64,000 nt of DNA from positions 2,418,001-2,482,000 of the forward strand of contig NZ_CP042220.2 of assembly GCF_007858975.2 (NCBI RefSeq), given 5' to 3'. Positions 1 to 10,217 of the stretch are shown piece after piece. The DNA is from Dickeya poaceiphila. GTDB lineage: Bacteria; Pseudomonadota; Gammaproteobacteria; Enterobacterales; Enterobacteriaceae. The position numbers and the translations under genes were made by a program. The notes under the pieces were generated by a model, which worked only from the letters and a program-made list of their open reading frames with translations, made no database searches and was not told where the DNA came from. Position 1 is the stretch's first letter; each line of letters opens with the position of its first letter.

Positions 1-1
1 A

Positions 2-334
2 GGTTGTTTCCGTTACAGCCCGGTTGAGGGCGCTGCGGCAAACGAACTACCGGATCAGGTGCCGGAAGACGTGAAAGAAGCACGTTACCATCGTTTCATG
101 CAGGTACAACAACAGATTTCCAGTCAGCGTCTGCAGGCTAAAATCGGGCGAGAACTGAACGTGCTGATCGATGAAGTGGATGAAGAAGGAGCCATCGGTC
201 GCAGCATGGCGGATGCACCGGAGATCGATGGCGCGGTCTATCTGAACGGTGAAAAACGGGTCAAGGTTGGCGATCTGGTTACCGTGAAGATTGAACACGC
301 CGATGAATACGACTTATGGGGCAGCCTGGTCTGA
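2..334 (+). CDS. rimO: RimO, ribosomal protein S12 methylthiotransferase (3' end only)
   Basis: Reading frame is open from base 2 to a TGA at 332-334, giving the last 110 residues. RimO is a radical SAM enzyme that adds a methylthio group to an aspartate of ribosomal protein S12. The radical-SAM Cys motif lies outside the window; what is seen is the C-terminal TRAM region, with the family signatures [20 protein letters not shown] and ending [12 protein letters not shown], nearly the same as the Escherichia protein as remembered. The gene is therefore partial because the window starts inside it, not because it is broken. Confidence 0.93.
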   Translation, partial: GCFRYSPVEGAAANELPDQVPEDVKEARYHRFMQVQQQISSQRLQAKIGRELNVLIDEVDEEGAIGRSMADAPEIDGAVYLNGEKRVKVGDLVTVKIEHADEYDLWGSLV

Positions 335-1279
<945 letters not shown>

Positions 1280-2464
1280 TCACGGCTCATTTGCGGACTG
1301 CGCTGAAACCGGCCCCGCTACCTGTGCCGTCAGCCAACGCCATAACCACTCTACTGGCCCTTGTCGGAAAATACCCAGCCAGATACGCGCTGCCAGCAAA
1401 TTGCACAGCCACACCGGTGGCACCACCAGCAATAGCTGCCAGCGTTCCAACTGCATGAACCAGCCAAAACGATTAAACAGCGTAGTGCAAATCAGGGTTT
1501 GTAGCAGATAGCTGCTTAACGCCATACGCCCGACATTCACTATCCAGCGGGTCAGCCGCCAGTTCGCCAGTACCGGCCAGAATCCATAACACAACGCCAG
1601 ATACGCAATCGCCTGCAGCGGTGCCCCCACTTCTCGCGGAATTTGCAGCAATAAACCGCACCAACGATAGTCCCACTGCAGTTGCCACTGAGCCATGATA
1701 CCCAACCCGTTAATCAGCAACGCCAGCGGCAACAACCACAGTGCAACACGGCGGTAATGGCGCTGACTAAACTGCCCCTTCAACCAACCACTGCGCATCA
1801 GTGCTGCACCCAACAGCATCGACCCGGCCAGCAGCCAGCCATACTGAATGCCTAATGACAGCAGACTTTCATTCAGTAGTGACAGGCGGTTACGCCAGGC
1901 TTCAGCCCCCCCCTGAGTCAGCCACCAGGCTTCATAGGTCACCTCGGCTGGTCCCGGTTGCCAGAAATTCCCGCCGTCCTGGCTCAACACCTGACTCAAC
2001 ACCACCAGCATCGCCAGACCCATCAGGTACAACACGACGCCGGTACGCAGCAACATGCGAGTGCTGTCGGCATGACGCAACATGCCATAACACACCAGCC
2101 CTATCAGTCCATAGTCCAGCAGAATGTCGCCGTCCCACAGAAAGAGACTGTGCAGCAGGCCACATATCATCAACCAGAATAACCGGGCATGAATCCAGCG
2201 CTTGCCGCGTTTTAGCAGCAGTTGCAGTCCGGCGCCAAACAGCAGTGCAAACAACGTAAGAAATTTCCCCTGCGCCACCATATCCATCAGCGCCCATGTC
2301 CAGGCATTAGCGGTAGATGGCGGCCCTTGCCACGCCGGGTTGAGGTACGCAGCATGTGGCAAGCCGAACGAAACAATGTTCATCAACAGGATGCCAAGCA
2401 TCGCCAACCCACGAGCGAAGTCCAGCATAGGGATACGAGATGAAGAATGAGGTGGTGGTGGCAT
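1280..2464 (-). CDS. yeiB: YeiB, DUF418 inner-membrane protein
   Basis: 394 residues, polytopic membrane protein of the DUF418 family; function unknown (family resembles acyltransferase-3-type membrane proteins). Sequence features are LDFARGLAMLGILLMNI near the N terminus, YLNPAW soon after, and a C-terminal DUF418 region with GRMALSSYLLQTL. A TTG at 2516-2518 is in frame upstream, and another ATG is at 2426-2428; neither candidate has a clear ribosome site, so the start is set at 2464 by comparison with the length of Escherichia YeiB. Downstream of folE on the same strand, as in Escherichia (folE-yeiB), but separated from it by a perfect inverted repeat. Confidence 0.85.
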   Translation of the reverse strand: MPPPPHSSSRIPMLDFARGLAMLGILLMNIVSFGLPHAAYLNPAWQGPPSTANAWTWALMDMVAQGKFLTLFALLFGAGLQLLLKRGKRWIHARLFWLMICGLLHSLFLWDGDILLDYGLIGLVCYGMLRHADSTRMLLRTGVVLYLMGLAMLVVLSQVLSQDGGNFWQPGPAEVTYEAWWLTQGGAEAWRNRLSLLNESLLSLGIQYGWLLAGSMLLGAALMRSGWLKGQFSQRHYRRVALWLLPLALLINGLGIMAQWQLQWDYRWCGLLLQIPREVGAPLQAIAYLALCYGFWPVLANWRLTRWIVNVGRMALSSYLLQTLICTTLFNRFGWFMQLERWQLLLVVPPVWLCNLLAARIWLGIFRQGPVEWLWRWLTAQVAGPVSAQSANEP

Positions 2465-2528
2465 GGTTTTTAGCAAATACAGGGACGTATTCGCGAATTG
2501 TAGTGACTGATACGGCAAATGCCCATGA

Positions 2529-2560
2529 TTTTCTGGCGGTTGCGGTTAACCGCCAGAAAA
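2529..2560 (-). repeat. Perfect 13-bp inverted repeat between folE and yeiB
   Basis: TTTTCTGGCGGTT (2529-2541) and AACCGCCAGAAAA (2548-2560) form a 13-bp stem with a 6-base loop, 17 bases past the folE stop. Neither strand has a T-tract after the stem apart from the T's within it, so it could be a terminator in which the stem's own T/A ends serve, or an mRNA-stabilising hairpin between folE and yeiB. Confidence 0.6.
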
Positions 2561-2576
2561 CGAGCAACAATCATAC

Positions 2577-3245
2577 TCAGTTGTGGTGATGACGCACCGC
2601 GCGCAGAAATTCCTGACGGGTATTCTGGCTGGATTTGAACAAACCGCCCAGCGAGGTGGTGGTAGTAGCACTGGTGGCATCACGAATACCGCGTGCCTTA
2701 ACACAATAGTGCACCGCGTCAATCGATACTGCCACGTTGTTGGTGCCAAGCAACGTCTGCAATGCAACCAGAATTTGCTGAGTCAGCCGCTCCTGCACCT
2801 GTGGGCGCTGAGAGAAAAATTGCACGATGCGGTTGATTTTAGATAACCCAATCACGCCATCTTTCGGGATGTAGGCCACCGTCGCCTTACCATCGATAGT
2901 CACAAAATGGTGTTCGCAGGTGCTGGTCAGCGTAATGTCGCGCACCGTCACCATTTCGTCTACTTTCATCTTATTTTCGATGATAGTGATCTTCGGGAAG
3001 TTGGCGTAATCCAGACCGGAAAAAATCTCTTCCACATACATTTTAGCAATGCGGTGAGGCGTTTCTGCCAGACTATCGTCTTCCAGATCGAGGTTCAGCA
3101 GGTTCATGATTTCCGTCATGTGCTCAGCGATGAGGCGCTTACGGGTTTCACTCTCCAGCATTTTGCCGCGCAGTGGGGTTTCCAGGCCACGCGCCAACAA
3201 TGCTTCGTGAACCAGAGCTGCTTCTTTTGTTAATACAGCCGACAT
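2577..3245 (-). CDS. folE: GTP cyclohydrolase I
   Basis: 222 residues, the same length as the Escherichia enzyme. It converts GTP to 7,8-dihydroneopterin triphosphate, the first step of tetrahydrofolate synthesis, as a cytoplasmic zinc-dependent decamer. Zinc ligands are visible in STCEHHFV (Cys and His) and HYCVKARG (Cys); the [13 protein letters not shown] segment is characteristic. The frame extends upstream to 3389, but the ATG at 3243-3245 is preceded by GGAG six bases away and matches the normal N terminus ([10 protein letters not shown]). It reads away from the tailspike gene region; the promoter must lie between 3246 and about 3480. Confidence 0.97.
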   Translation of the reverse strand: MSAVLTKEAALVHEALLARGLETPLRGKMLESETRKRLIAEHMTEIMNLLNLDLEDDSLAETPHRIAKMYVEEIFSGLDYANFPKITIIENKMKVDEMVTVRDITLTSTCEHHFVTIDGKATVAYIPKDGVIGLSKINRIVQFFSQRPQVQERLTQQILVALQTLLGTNNVAVSIDAVHYCVKARGIRDATSATTTTSLGGLFKSSQNTRQEFLRAVRHHHN

Positions 3246-3495
3246 TTTTTTCTCCAGCAGGTGTCTTTCTGTCTGACGTTGCCCGGAGCCAACGTAGCCC
3301 ACAACTCTAATGGAGAGCCTGACGATTATCCAGCGATTGTGATAGCTGGAGAGAAAAAATGAAAGCAAGATGATATGGGTGTCTTGCACTAATTTTTCGA
3401 TCCACTACCACATCCATCCCGCTCACGTCGCTCCTTTACGCTGCAATACGGCACAGCTCGTCACATTACAGCGCGGTTGTGTCACGCAATATTAG

Positions 3496-5547
3496 CTATA
3501 TAAACACGTATTGCGGTAGCAGCGCATCTATTTCGCCTCTCGTAAAATCAGTTGCCGCTCTACACAATCCCGTGTCGCCTCTATTTAGCCTGTATGCGCA
3601 GACATAAACATCTACTGTAGATGATGCATCTATGCGCAATTCAACTGAAAGCACGGCATCGTCATTATCTGTGCGAGACGCGTAGAATGGAATTGTGAAT
3701 TCTTGAAAATCCCCTCCATTAATTGTTTCTGCTGACGCCGCTAACGTAATTACTCCTCCCTGATACTTACATTTTACCAAGACGATCACAGAAACCGTGG
3801 TACTAGATTTAGCTAAGAATTGTACGGTTGCTGTTCTGCCAGAGATATCTGTATAACGCGGGTTTTGCCACTCAAATCCGCATGATGTGCCTGCGGTTAC
3901 TGTCATTGCAGCATAGTTTTTAGACTCTCTATTTTTTTGATACTGATCGCCCGATGCATATCTTGATACGCTAAACGTTCCATTTGAATTAATGAAATAG
4001 TTGCCAAATACATTCATCCTTCCGTTTTTAACAGTAAATGAATCAGGCCCTCCAGATGCTAGATTTCCGTTCAGCGATTTTATGAAATTCCCATTAACAT
4101 CAATTACCTTAACAGCATTATTGGTTTTGTTTATTAACGGCATTCCGCCTGACGATATATTACCGACATAAATTGACTGACCAGGAACATCGTTAACTTC
4201 AATAACTGGCGCATTGACATTAGGGTTTGTAATGGTAACGTCGTCAATTACGAGATCAATAATCGCTACCGTGTTATTTCCGGCAGCGATCAGCCGATTC
4301 GACTGTTGTGAATGATTATTGAAATAGATATTTTTTATTTTTATGCCATACATTGGCATTGTTGACATAGGTGGCTCTGCATCTTTATCTCCGATAAGTA
4401 TTTGCTTTCCACCTCCAAAAAAACACTCAGCATATAGGCCGTCTATACAGCTAAATGCGGACGGATATTGTAAAACAACAGCGTTTTCAGCATGTTCACA
4501 AGCGTTATCTCTGATAATATTGAATACAGCGCTTGCGGTTAACATACTTCCACCAAGCTCTGATCCACCAAACCAAACCTTATTTCCAGTAAAAAGCAAC
4601 CTGCTATTTCCACTGCGTCGTATTGATGATTCCCCACCGTCATCTATCGCTTTACAGAAATTTCCTTTTTTATCTGTGTAGTCTTTAAATATGCTGTTCG
4701 ATACGGTGGGCCACCAATTTTGCCCTTTGAAATTAATTGCATATTTTGATGGCTCTCCATTATTTATGATGCGCACATTTTCTATCACGGCGGTTAATCC
4801 AGTGAATGGCTCAAATGTTGCAATTTCCGGAGTTCCGCCAATCGCTGTGAAGTTTTTTAACCGATAGTTGTCCTGTGAAAAATTAGCAATTTGTGTAAGT
4901 CCATTTACACCGAGTTTAAATATCACTCCTGATGAAGGGACAACATAATCAGATGTTGATGAAAAATCTATAATAACCGGAGATTCAAACGTATAGTTGC
5001 CAATGGTTTTCCCATCATCACTAACCGGATTATAATGAACTTCCCCAGAATATGTGCCTTCTTTTTGCATAGTTGTTATGTGACCTACATAACGTCTCCA
5101 TGAGTTATCGAACTCGCGTTTATTAAATTCTAGATATTCATCTAATGTCTGATCACCCTTTCCTATAAGGTAGGTCCCAGCGCTGGAAGACAGGTCGATT
5201 CTTAATTGATCCGGTTCATACTTCAGAACGTTAGGGAAATAAAATTGCTGCTCATTGTAGGCATCGTAAATCGCCATCGAATGACCTTGAACGGTAACGA
5301 ACTTGGCAATTTGCTCGTTGTATACCGGATAGCCGCCAGCATTAATAACGATTGGCTGTGCTACTGGTACGTGGCTGCCATCCTCGTTTTCGACATAGAC
5401 CTGAATCTGATTGGCTGGGATGGTTGGATCGGTATCAATGGCTCCAATGTAAATCTTACCGTTGGCATTAGCCTTGAACGAATGGGCAAGAGAGAAATAT
5501 TGAGAAGGCATTGATACAACGATATTAGGGATAAGTGAATCCGCCAT
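3496..5547 (-). CDS. P22-like tailspike protein, orphan
   Basis: 683 residues. Residues 1 to about 110 closely resemble the head-binding domain of the Salmonella phage P22 tailspike ([56 protein letters not shown]). In P22 this domain fixes the spike to the tail hub. The rest is AT-rich, rich in Ile/Asn/Gly and fits a right-handed beta-helix receptor-cleaving or receptor-binding body, but resembles nothing I can name, as is usual because this part varies with the host polysaccharide. The ATG at 5545-5547 has GGAG nine bases ahead. No other tail, head or lysis gene is nearby, so it is a phage leftover, a lysogenic-conversion type gene or a captured spike. Base composition differs plainly from folE next door. 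Confidence 0.85.
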   Translation of the reverse strand: MADSLIPNIVVSMPSQYFSLAHSFKANANGKIYIGAIDTDPTIPANQIQVYVENEDGSHVPVAQPIVINAGGYPVYNEQIAKFVTVQGHSMAIYDAYNEQQFYFPNVLKYEPDQLRIDLSSSAGTYLIGKGDQTLDEYLEFNKREFDNSWRRYVGHITTMQKEGTYSGEVHYNPVSDDGKTIGNYTFESPVIIDFSSTSDYVVPSSGVIFKLGVNGLTQIANFSQDNYRLKNFTAIGGTPEIATFEPFTGLTAVIENVRIINNGEPSKYAINFKGQNWWPTVSNSIFKDYTDKKGNFCKAIDDGGESSIRRSGNSRLLFTGNKVWFGGSELGGSMLTASAVFNIIRDNACEHAENAVVLQYPSAFSCIDGLYAECFFGGGKQILIGDKDAEPPMSTMPMYGIKIKNIYFNNHSQQSNRLIAAGNNTVAIIDLVIDDVTITNPNVNAPVIEVNDVPGQSIYVGNISSGGMPLINKTNNAVKVIDVNGNFIKSLNGNLASGGPDSFTVKNGRMNVFGNYFINSNGTFSVSRYASGDQYQKNRESKNYAAMTVTAGTSCGFEWQNPRYTDISGRTATVQFLAKSSTTVSVIVLVKCKYQGGVITLAASAETINGGDFQEFTIPFYASRTDNDDAVLSVELRIDASSTVDVYVCAYRLNRGDTGLCRAATDFTRGEIDALLPQYVFI

Positions 5548-5565
5548 TATTTATTTTCTCCGGGC

Positions 5566-5593
5566 GTTAGTAGTCACCGAGGACATTACTAAC
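5566..5593. promoter_or_regulatory. Inverted repeat upstream of the tailspike gene, possible operator
   Basis: GTTAGTA (5566-5572) and TACTAAC (5587-5593) form a 7-bp inverted repeat centred about 32 bases before the tailspike start. Position suggests an operator or leader hairpin; no protein can be assigned. Confidence 0.35.
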
Positions 5594-5954
5594 ATCGCGG
5601 TTTGTTAATCAATGAGGGGCAGGTCAATAGCTGCGTACACAACAAACACAATTTATAACCCATGGTCATTTGTCGAATGTGACTTCACGCACTGGTCGAG
5701 GCGACGACCAGTATTCACCTGAATCTATCGGCGGAACATGGGGCAATATTTTACGGCGTGCCGCTATGCAACACAGACGGGCATACGAGACAAAAAACAC
5801 ATACGCATGTTGGGAGCTTCGACTGGCGTCAATCCGAGCTTCATTGCCTCGTAGCAAGAGCCACATCAGCACAGGTGGTAGACTCACGTTGTCACAACGA
5901 CACGCCCTGCCGCATTCATGACACACGAATACGGCGGGCGGCAATGCAACAGGA
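5594..5954. other. Non-coding stretch between tailspike and first chemoreceptor, phage-like debris
   Basis: No convincing gene. It contains an 8-bp hairpin, ACTGGTCG (5691-5698) with CGACCAGT (5705-5712), and two imperfect copies of ACGGCGTGCCGCTATGCAACA (5753-5773 and 5931-5951, the second with GGCGGCAATG in the middle). Short open frames on both strands (5670-5921 plus, 5666-5983 minus) look like chance or decayed prophage accessory sequence; no family could be named with confidence. Confidence 0.5.
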
Positions 5955-7628
5955 TCAGAATTGCTCCCAGTTACCTTGTCCACTGGTTTTATTTGCTGGT
6001 GGTAAGGCAGGCGTTGTTCCCTTGGACGATGAGCGCTTTAGTGCCATGCTCATGTTTCCCGTCGCAGAGTGGTGCTCATTGCCAAGATGGAACACTTCCA
6101 CTGCTTGCGTCAGTTGTCGCGCCTGCTCTTCCAGCGAGGCAATCGCCGCCATCGCCTGTTGCACTAATGTCGCATTCTGCTGGGTCACACCGTCCATTTC
6201 ATTAACGGCCTGACCGATTTGCGAAATCCCTCTGCTCTGTTCATCCGATGCCGAAGCAATCTCACCGATCAAATTACTGACGTGCGATACTGCATTGATA
6301 ATCGTCTGCATCGCTTCCCCAGCCTGCTTGACCTGCGATGACCCCATATCCACCCTTGATACCGATTCGGCAATCAACCCCTCGATCTCTTTCGCCGCCT
6401 GTGCGCTACGCTGTGCCAGACTACGCACTTCCCCTGCCACCACCGCGAATCCACGGCCTTGCTCACCAGCGCGGGCGGCTTCCACGGCGGCGTTCAATGC
6501 CAGAATATTGGTCTGAAAGGCAATACCGTTAATTACCGATGTAATATCGGCAATCTTATTGGAACTGGCGGTAATGCTGTCCATGGTCTCCACCACATTA
6601 TTGGTGATTTTCCCGCCTTGTATGGCTGCGTCAGATGCCTCCTGTGCCAGTTTGGTTGCCTGATGCACGTTTTCCGCATTGTGCTGCACAGTAGAACTGA
6701 GTTGTTCCATGCTGGCAGCGGTTTCCTGCAACGCAGACGCTTGCTGCTCGGTACGACCTGACAGATCGTTATTACCTTGCCGGATTTCGGTCGCCCCCTG
6801 ATAAATCGCCTCAGCGGTATCCCGAATCAGCGAGACGGTATCTTTCAGGCTAAACTGCAACTGTTTGATATCAGGAATAATACGTCCAGCACAGTTGCGA
6901 CCGAACTCATCCAGATGCTGATCCAAACGACCGGCGATCAGTTTTCCAAGATGCCCCTGGATCGCTGTGATAGGATTCACCAGGTACGTAGTCAGGTAGC
7001 GTTCGCTAATAAGGAAAATAAACACACTGATAATCAATGCCAGAATTAAGACATTTCGGGTCCAATTGTTGTATGTATTAACCGTTCCCAGAAAATCAGA
7101 ATTCGTGACTGCTGCCGTATATTTTTGGGCAACATCACCAAATGCCCAACTGGCTGGCGGATAGACTTTACGAAACACGCTGCGAAAAGCCTCCAGATCA
7201 TTTTTCTGTAGCGCTGCATACATGGGGTCAATCGCAGTCGAAAGCAGTGTTGACCAGCTTGCCACCATCTCGTCGGTGAGTTTTCGATCAATACCTATCT
7301 GTGGCGCCGCTTTAAATTTATCCAATGCACCCTTGCTATTATTTATGGCCGTCAGCGCCATATCCAGTGTCTTTTTGGCATTCTCAGTATCGTTAAACTG
7401 CAAATAATCCATCACCCGCGCCATTCGGGTGACAGAGCGAAAATATTGGTCATTACCATAGGTGAGATAACTGTAGGTTTTACCTTGAACCGAGTTATCG
7501 CTTAGCAGCAGAGTAACTTGTTTTAATGACAATAAGCTGTATCCAGACGCTCCTCCCCATAGCACCACGAAAAAACCCATAATAAATAACATCATCATTC
7601 TTATACTGATATTTCTTAAAAAAGACAT
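5955..7628 (-). CDS. Methyl-accepting chemotaxis protein (array copy 1)
   Basis: 557-residue transmembrane chemoreceptor. Layout: TM1 (about 10-32), periplasmic four-helix-bundle ligand domain of TarH type (33-190), TM2 (about 194-212), HAMP, then the cytoplasmic methylated coiled coil with the signalling tip [20 protein letters not shown]. The C terminus ends GNWEQF, close to the NWETF pentapeptide that tethers the CheR methyltransferase, so it is probably a high-abundance type receptor. Residues R64, R68 and R71 in [10 protein letters not shown] sit where Escherichia Tar has its aspartate-binding arginines; an amino-acid ligand is only an inference. First in position but furthest downstream of four tandem receptors; each appears to have its own intergenic leader of several hundred bases. 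Confidence 0.93.
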   Translation of the reverse strand: MSFLRNISIRMMMLFIMGFFVVLWGGASGYSLLSLKQVTLLLSDNSVQGKTYSYLTYGNDQYFRSVTRMARVMDYLQFNDTENAKKTLDMALTAINNSKGALDKFKAAPQIGIDRKLTDEMVASWSTLLSTAIDPMYAALQKNDLEAFRSVFRKVYPPASWAFGDVAQKYTAAVTNSDFLGTVNTYNNWTRNVLILALIISVFIFLISERYLTTYLVNPITAIQGHLGKLIAGRLDQHLDEFGRNCAGRIIPDIKQLQFSLKDTVSLIRDTAEAIYQGATEIRQGNNDLSGRTEQQASALQETAASMEQLSSTVQHNAENVHQATKLAQEASDAAIQGGKITNNVVETMDSITASSNKIADITSVINGIAFQTNILALNAAVEAARAGEQGRGFAVVAGEVRSLAQRSAQAAKEIEGLIAESVSRVDMGSSQVKQAGEAMQTIINAVSHVSNLIGEIASASDEQSRGISQIGQAVNEMDGVTQQNATLVQQAMAAIASLEEQARQLTQAVEVFHLGNEHHSATGNMSMALKRSSSKGTTPALPPANKTSGQGNWEQF

Positions 7629-7974
7629 GGTTTACTCCCGAATGTTATTTGACGTTTTTCCAGGATTCGCTAGGTAGCAGAGTATGCGTCACCCCCCTAA
7701 TATGGCAGTCTCCCTATATCAGAACATGCGTATCGTGCAGCACCATCGACGGGATATGTCACCCAGAGAATTAATACCTTAATGTTTTTATAAGCATGGT
7801 AATTAAATCTGAACCGGTGCGTTCTGATTATCAGCAAGTATAGGCAGCGATAGAAAAAATGAGATGACGCAACCGTTTATTCGGATAAAAATTGCATCGA
7901 ATAAAGCACTAATACCACTCAAAACGTTCGGACTACCCCCCCCCTTTCCCAAGGAGATGGTTTAGGGCTGACAA
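7629..7974. other. Leader region upstream of chemoreceptor 1
   Basis: About 345 bases without a gene, AT-rich near the end. It should hold the promoter of chemoreceptor 1, but no clear sigma-28 or sigma-70 element was recognised. A run of nine C (7936-7944) is notable. Confidence 0.5.
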
Positions 7975-8004
7975 TAAAAAATGCACCGGCTAACCGGTGC
8001 ATTC
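7975..8004 (-). terminator. Rho-independent terminator of chemoreceptor 2
   Basis: On the minus strand AATGCACCGG pairs with CCGGTGCATT (plus-strand 7980-7989 and 7994-8003, loop of four) and is followed by TTTTTTATT. It lies about 30 bases past the stop of chemoreceptor 2 and should isolate it from chemoreceptor 1. Confidence 0.88.
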
Positions 8005-8032
8005 CACAGTAGAATCAGAGTTGTACTACACG

Positions 8033-9697
8033 TTAAAAGGTTTCCCAGTCACCATTCGATGAGCGGTCCGGCAGAGCAGCCGCTTTCAGTACCGGACGTT
8101 TTAACGCCGGAGCCGCAGTACGCGGTGCGTGTAACGCCGCCGACGTTGTTCCCAGATCGAACGCCGCCACCGCCGCCGCCAGGCTCTGTGCCTGTTCATC
8201 CAGCGTTGCTGCCGCCAATGCGGCTTCCTGCACCAGCGTCGCGTTCTGCTGCGTCACGCCGTCCATTTCCGTCACCGCCTGGCCGATTTGGTCAATCCCC
8301 CGGCTTTGCTCGTCAGAGGCCGCCGAAATTTCCCCCATCAAATCATGCACCCGCGATACTGAGGAGATGATCACTTCCATGGCGCTGCCCGCTTCACGTA
8401 CCAGTGCAGAACCGGTATCTACCCGGTTGACCGATTCGCCGATCAGCGTCTCAATCTCTTTCGCCGCCTGCGCGCTGCGTTGTGCCAGGCTTCTCACTTC
8501 TCCGGCAACCACCGCAAAACCACGTCCCTGCTCGCCGGCCCGCGCCGCTTCCACCGCCGCATTCAGCGCCAGAATATTGGTCTGAAAGGCAATGCCGTTA
8601 ATCACGCTGGTGATGTCCGCAATCTTGCGTGAGCTGTCGGAAATACTCTGCATGGTGGTCACCACGCTGTCGGTGATGTCGCCCCCCTGCCGGGCCATCT
8701 TCTGCGCTTCTTCCGAAATCTGCCGCGCCTGACGCACGTTGTCCGCATTGTTTTTTACCGTCGAGGTCAGCTCTTCCATACTGGCGGCGGTTTCCTGCAA
8801 TGCAGCCGCCTGCTGGTCGGTACGGCGCGACAGTTCGTCATTACCCTGCCGGATTTCGCTACTGCCGCTGTAAATGACTGACGAACTGTCATGGATAGTC
8901 TGTACGGTATTACGCAGGTTACTCTGCATCGCACGGATATAAGGGATCAACTGACCGGCGCAGTTACGACCAAACTCATCCAGTTCGACACCTAACTTAC
9001 CGCTGGTCAGCAATTCAAGGTGACGTTTAATCTGACCAAGCGGTTTCACCAGATAATTCACCAGATAACGATCACTGAGGAACAGTACGATGATGCCCAG
9101 AATCAACGCAGCCAGCAGCAGTTCCTTGTTGAGGGAGAGGTGTTTTGAGGCCGAAATGATGGCATCGTCAGATTGAATCGCCGTGGCATATTTATCCGCG
9201 ATACCACCGAAATCTACGCTCAACGGCGGATATTGTTTGCGAAACAGTTGACGGAAATCATCCATCTGACCGTTCTTAAGCGCTGTCAGCATGGGTTCCA
9301 CGCCGCTTTGCAGCAACCGCCCCCAAGCCTCGCCCATCTGCTGAACGATCTCTTTATCTACCCCGATGTGCTCACTGCGTTTAAACTGCTCCAGCGCCTC
9401 TTTGCTATTCTTCAAGGCACTGTCGGCTGCACTCAGTGTTTTCTGTGCATTCTCGGTATCGCCAATCTGCAAGTAATCTACCACTCGCAACATCCGGGTC
9501 ACTGACCGAAAATACTGATCATTGCCTTTGACCAGCGTAGAGTAACTTTTCTTTTGTGCCATATTGTCATTCAGCAAATTAATCATGCTGCTGAATGAAC
9601 CCAGCGTGAAGATGGATGCCATTCCCCAAATAACGGTAAACAATGTCAGAATAATTAACAGCATTCGTCTGACGGTAATGTGTCTTAAAATATTCAT
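8033..9697 (-). CDS. Methyl-accepting chemotaxis protein (array copy 2)
   Basis: 554-residue chemoreceptor with the same plan as copy 1: TM1 (about 10-32), TarH-type periplasmic bundle with R64, R68 and R71 in FRSVTRMLRV, TM2 (about 190-208), HAMP, and signalling domain with the conserved hairpin tip. It ends GDWETF, a CheR/CheB tether of the NWETF type. The DNA coding for roughly residues 220-503 is almost identical to that of copy 3, whereas the ligand domains differ, so the two sense different things but were recently homogenised in the signalling part. RBS AGGAGCC-like (on the minus strand GGAGCCTGTT) precedes the ATG at 9695-9697. Confidence 0.93.
   Translation of the reverse strand: MNILRHITVRRMLLIILTLFTVIWGMASIFTLGSFSSMINLLNDNMAQKKSYSTLVKGNDQYFRSVTRMLRVVDYLQIGDTENAQKTLSAADSALKNSKEALEQFKRSEHIGVDKEIVQQMGEAWGRLLQSGVEPMLTALKNGQMDDFRQLFRKQYPPLSVDFGGIADKYATAIQSDDAIISASKHLSLNKELLLAALILGIIVLFLSDRYLVNYLVKPLGQIKRHLELLTSGKLGVELDEFGRNCAGQLIPYIRAMQSNLRNTVQTIHDSSSVIYSGSSEIRQGNDELSRRTDQQAAALQETAASMEELTSTVKNNADNVRQARQISEEAQKMARQGGDITDSVVTTMQSISDSSRKIADITSVINGIAFQTNILALNAAVEAARAGEQGRGFAVVAGEVRSLAQRSAQAAKEIETLIGESVNRVDTGSALVREAGSAMEVIISSVSRVHDLMGEISAASDEQSRGIDQIGQAVTEMDGVTQQNATLVQEAALAAATLDEQAQSLAAAVAAFDLGTTSAALHAPRTAAPALKRPVLKAAALPDRSSNGDWETF
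8191..9039. repeat. 849-bp repeat, copy A (chemoreceptor 2 signalling domain)
   Basis: Aligned without gaps to 10316-11164 at a constant offset of 2125 bases; by eye only about eight mismatches. It codes for the HAMP and signalling domains. Divergence rises sharply on both sides, the signature of gene conversion or a recent partial duplication. Confidence 0.9.
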
Positions 9698-9740
9698 AAC
9701 AGGCTCCTGATAATGAGTCGCGCCTTCAACGCTTCCTTAG

Positions 9741-9768
9741 TTATAGCCACCTGCGTTTGGTGAGTTAC
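9741..9768 (-). promoter_or_regulatory. Conserved element upstream of chemoreceptors 2 and 3 (copy 1)
   Basis: GTTATAGCCACCTGCGTTTG here matches GTTATGGTCACCTGCGTTAG at 11864-11883 before copy 3, at a similar distance from each start. On the minus strand the GGCTATAA end loosely resembles a sigma-28 minus-10 element (GCCGATAA), as expected for chemotaxis genes, but the match is imperfect. Confidence 0.35.
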
Positions 9769-10160
9769 CAGTGTAAATAATGAACATTTTTAACAACTGT
9801 TCACCTGACGCGTATTGTGACAAGCCAAACCCTGGCTAAACCAAATTATTTCCAATAGAAAGCACTTGACTTTGATATATATTACGGTTCAATAAAACCG
9901 CACTGATTTTTATCGAACTATTTTCAGTCTACCATACCCGGCAATGCCTTCATCGTATTTTCACTTCTAAATCTATAGAGTGAAAATTAAGCAAGCCTTA
10001 AATGAGAAAAATAAAAATGACCAGGATCGGGCTATCTCATTTCAAGGATTTTATTTCTTTATTACCTCTATTTTTCTGCTTCGAACCAACTACCTCGTCG
10101 GCATTCAGCCGAATGCACCGGCAAGTCGGTGCATTCCAGAGGAAAAAATTGAGATACGAT
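9769..10160. other. Intergenic region between chemoreceptors 2 and 3
   Basis: AT-rich leader of chemoreceptor 2 plus the far downstream sequence of copy 3. GAATGCACCG (10111-10120) with CGGTGCATTC (10127-10136) is a hairpin related to the terminator at 7975-8004, but the T-tract on the minus strand is lost. No gene seen. Confidence 0.55.
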
Positions 10161-10217
10161 GAGGTTAGCGCGTTTCCCAGTCAACGTGAAATGAATGGTC
10201 CACTGAGCCGATTAATC
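10161..10217 (-). pseudogene. Detached 3' remnant of chemoreceptor 3
   Basis: Past the TAG of copy 3 (10218-10220) the minus strand still encodes, in a shifted frame, a peptide ending in DWETR and a stop, aligned with the DWETF end of copy 2. It shows that copy 3 once had a CheR-tether and lost it through a nonsense change plus a frameshift. Confidence 0.75.

Noticed and set aside
5666..5983. 105-codon minus frame with CHECGRACRC
   Set aside because: The Cys pattern is short, there is no ribosome site and it overlaps the chemoreceptor 1 end; chance or debris.
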